Program-made: the position numbers and the translations under genes
Notes under the pieces: generated by a model
Seen by the model: only the letters and a program-made list of their open reading frames with translations
Databases searched by the model: none
What the model was told of the DNA's origin: nothing
In this document: one piece after another, positions 8,176 through 9,476 of the stretch
Layout of the letters: each line of letters begins with the position of its first letter
How positions within the stretch are numbered: position 1 is the stretch's first letter
NCBI GenBank assembly: GCA_946479705.1
Contig: CAMLHI010000062.1
Span: 1-9,476 of the forward strand
Length of the DNA stretch: 9,476 nt
Direction of reading: 5' to 3'
Origin: an uncultured Oxalobacteraceae bacterium
GTDB taxonomy: Bacteria; Pseudomonadota; Gammaproteobacteria; Burkholderiales; Burkholderiaceae

Positions 8176-9476
8176 TCAAGCCTCCCCTTGCGAGGTACGT
8201 TCGAACGCCATCAGCGCGCTCAGGAACACTTCGCCGCTGAGATCGGGCAGCAGCGCGCTGGTCTTGAGGCGGTCCAGCACCGGGCCCTTGACCTCGGCGA
8301 AATGCAGCGCGATGCCGCGCTGGCGCAGCATCTGGTTCAACTCGGCCAGCGCAAACAAGGCCGAGGTGTCGATCGAGCTGATGGAACTCATCACCAGCAC
8401 CAGATGGCGCAGCTGCGAGCGCGCCGCCAGTTCGTCCTCGATACGCTGGTTGACCGACTCGACGTTCCCGAAGAACAGGTTGGCGTCCACCCGCAGCATC
8501 AGCACGCGCTCCGAGGTGGTGCCTTCGTAGCGTTCGATGTCGCGAAAGTGCTCGGTACCGGGAATCCGGCCCAGCACCACGATATTGGGCCGGCTGGCGC
8601 GCCAGATCAGGGTCCCCATCGACAGCGCCACGCCCACCACCACGCCGGCCTGCACGCCCAGCGCGAACACGCCGGCGGCCGTGGCCAGCCAGGCCAGCGC
8701 ATCGCCGCGGTCGTAGCTCCAGGCGGTGCGCAGGGTCGCCACTTCGAGCATGCCCAGCACCGCCGCGATGATGGTGGCGGCCAGCACCGGCAGCGGCAGC
8801 AGCGCCAGCCAGCCGGTCGGCGCCAGCAGCGCGCCCACCAGCAGCAGCGCGCTGATCACGCTGGCCAGCGGAGTACGCGCGCCCGCCGAAAAATTCACCG
8901 CCGAGCGCGAAATGCTGCCGGTGACGGGAAAGGAACCCGACAGCGCGCTGGCTACGTTGGCCGCGCCCAGGCCGAGCAGCTCGGCATTGCTGCGCAGTTT
9001 TTCCTGGCGTTTGAGCGCCAGCGTTTGCGCGGCTGACATGCTGATCAGGAAGATCATGAAGCCGATCAGCAGCGCCGGCTGGGCCATGGTGCGCCAATGG
9101 GGCATGGAACTGGCCAGGTTGAGGGTCGGCAGGCCGCCCGGCACCGGCCCGGTCACCTTCACGCCGGCTGCGTCCAGGTGCAGCAGCGTGACCAGCGCGG
9201 TGCCGCCGACGACCGCCAGCATGGGCGCCAGGCGCGCCCCGATCTGCGCCGTTTCCTCGCGCAGTCCGCAGGCGGCCAGCAACGGCGCCATGAAGCGCCT
9301 CGCCAGCAGCAGCAAGGCCAGCGCGCCGATACCGATGGCCGCGCTGGGCGCGTGCGGGTGCAGCAAAGGGCCGCCGAGCAGCGGCGCGAGCTGGCCGTAA
9401 GCGATCACCAGGGCCACGGCGAACGAGAAGCCGCTCATCACCGGACGCGAAAAGAAGTTGGCCAGGAAGCCCACCC
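8176..9476 (-). CDS. SulP-family anion transporter with C-terminal STAS domain, N-terminally cut by window edge
   Basis: At least 433 codons of an inner-membrane SulP (SLC26-type) transporter; the 5' end is beyond the right edge. The visible part starts at GFLANFFSRPVMSGF, which in the family lies after the first few membrane helices, so roughly 100-140 residues are missing. Further hydrophobic helices follow at about 15-35, 45-65, 82-100, 132-152, 203-220, 223-243 and 262-290. The family signature ELLGLGAANVASALSGSFPVTGSISRSAVN is at about 165-194. The cytoplasmic STAS domain (about 298-425) contains VMSSISSIDTSALFAL (361-376), the loop corresponding to the anti-sigma-antagonist DSSG region. 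Substrates in the family include sulfate, bicarbonate, chloride and dicarboxylates; the sequence alone does not settle which. The in-frame GTG at 9474 is not a real start. Confidence 0.9.
   Translation of the reverse strand, partial: VGFLANFFSRPVMSGFSFAVALVIAYGQLAPLLGGPLLHPHAPSAAIGIGALALLLLARRFMAPLLAACGLREETAQIGARLAPMLAVVGGTALVTLLHLDAAGVKVTGPVPGGLPTLNLASSMPHWRTMAQPALLIGFMIFLISMSAAQTLALKRQEKLRSNAELLGLGAANVASALSGSFPVTGSISRSAVNFSAGARTPLASVISALLLVGALLAPTGWLALLPLPVLAATIIAAVLGMLEVATLRTAWSYDRGDALAWLATAAGVFALGVQAGVVVGVALSMGTLIWRASRPNIVVLGRIPGTEHFRDIERYEGTTSERVLMLRVDANLFFGNVESVNQRIEDELAARSQLRHLVLVMSSISSIDTSALFALAELNQMLRQRGIALHFAEVKGPVLDRLKTSALLPDLSGEVFLSALMAFERTSQGEA

Noticed and set aside
7891..9036. 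Long plus-strand frame across DUF3606 and SulP
   Set aside because: It overlaps DUF3606 in another frame and is antisense to SulP; no ribosome binding site or domain supports it.
9472..9474. GTG at the right edge as the start of the SulP gene
   Set aside because: The frame stays open to the window edge and the sequence there aligns to a mid-protein segment of SulP, so the true start is outside.

Overview
The window is GC-rich, tightly packed bacterial DNA. Gene content, protein signatures and the urease gene order fit a betaproteobacterium, most likely Oxalobacteraceae (Massilia/Duganella/Herbaspirillum type). The taxonomic call is an inference from protein style and codon use; no marker gene is present.

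Layout. The left edge carries the 5' end of a minus-strand SRPBCC/AHSA1-like gene (114..1). It diverges from a plus-strand PlsC/LPLAT-type acyltransferase (255..881). The acyltransferase meets, tail to tail and only 2 nt apart, the last gene of a complete minus-strand urease operon (about 5.9 kb down to 884). In transcription order the operon is ureD-ureA-ureB-ureC-ureE-ureF-ureG. Upstream of it on the same strand is a DUF1302 outer-membrane barrel protein (7794..6019). This diverges from a small plus-strand DUF3606 gene (7985..8173), which converges, again with 2 nt between stop codons, on a minus-strand SulP/STAS anion transporter whose N-terminal part runs off the right edge.

How the genes work together. 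UreA, UreB and UreC form the nickel urease apoenzyme, and every classical UreC metal and catalytic residue is present. UreD, UreF, UreG and UreE deliver nickel and carbamylate the active-site lysine. All seven genes are close-packed, and ureB/ureC and ureE/ureF overlap, so they are probably one transcript.

Regulation is the most interesting part. In the 121-bp gap upstream of ureD there is a sigma-54 type -24/-12 element (5910..5926, minus strand) with exact GG-N10-GC spacing. About 100 bp upstream of its predicted start lies a 17-bp dyad (5995..6011) that closely matches the NtrC site. Together they predict nitrogen-limitation control of urease. The predicted transcription start falls only about 2 nt before the ureD ATG, so either ureD is leaderless or the assignment of one of the two is wrong. 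I found no CRISPR, tRNA/rRNA, IS element or obvious novel defence system; the rest is ordinary chromosomal content.
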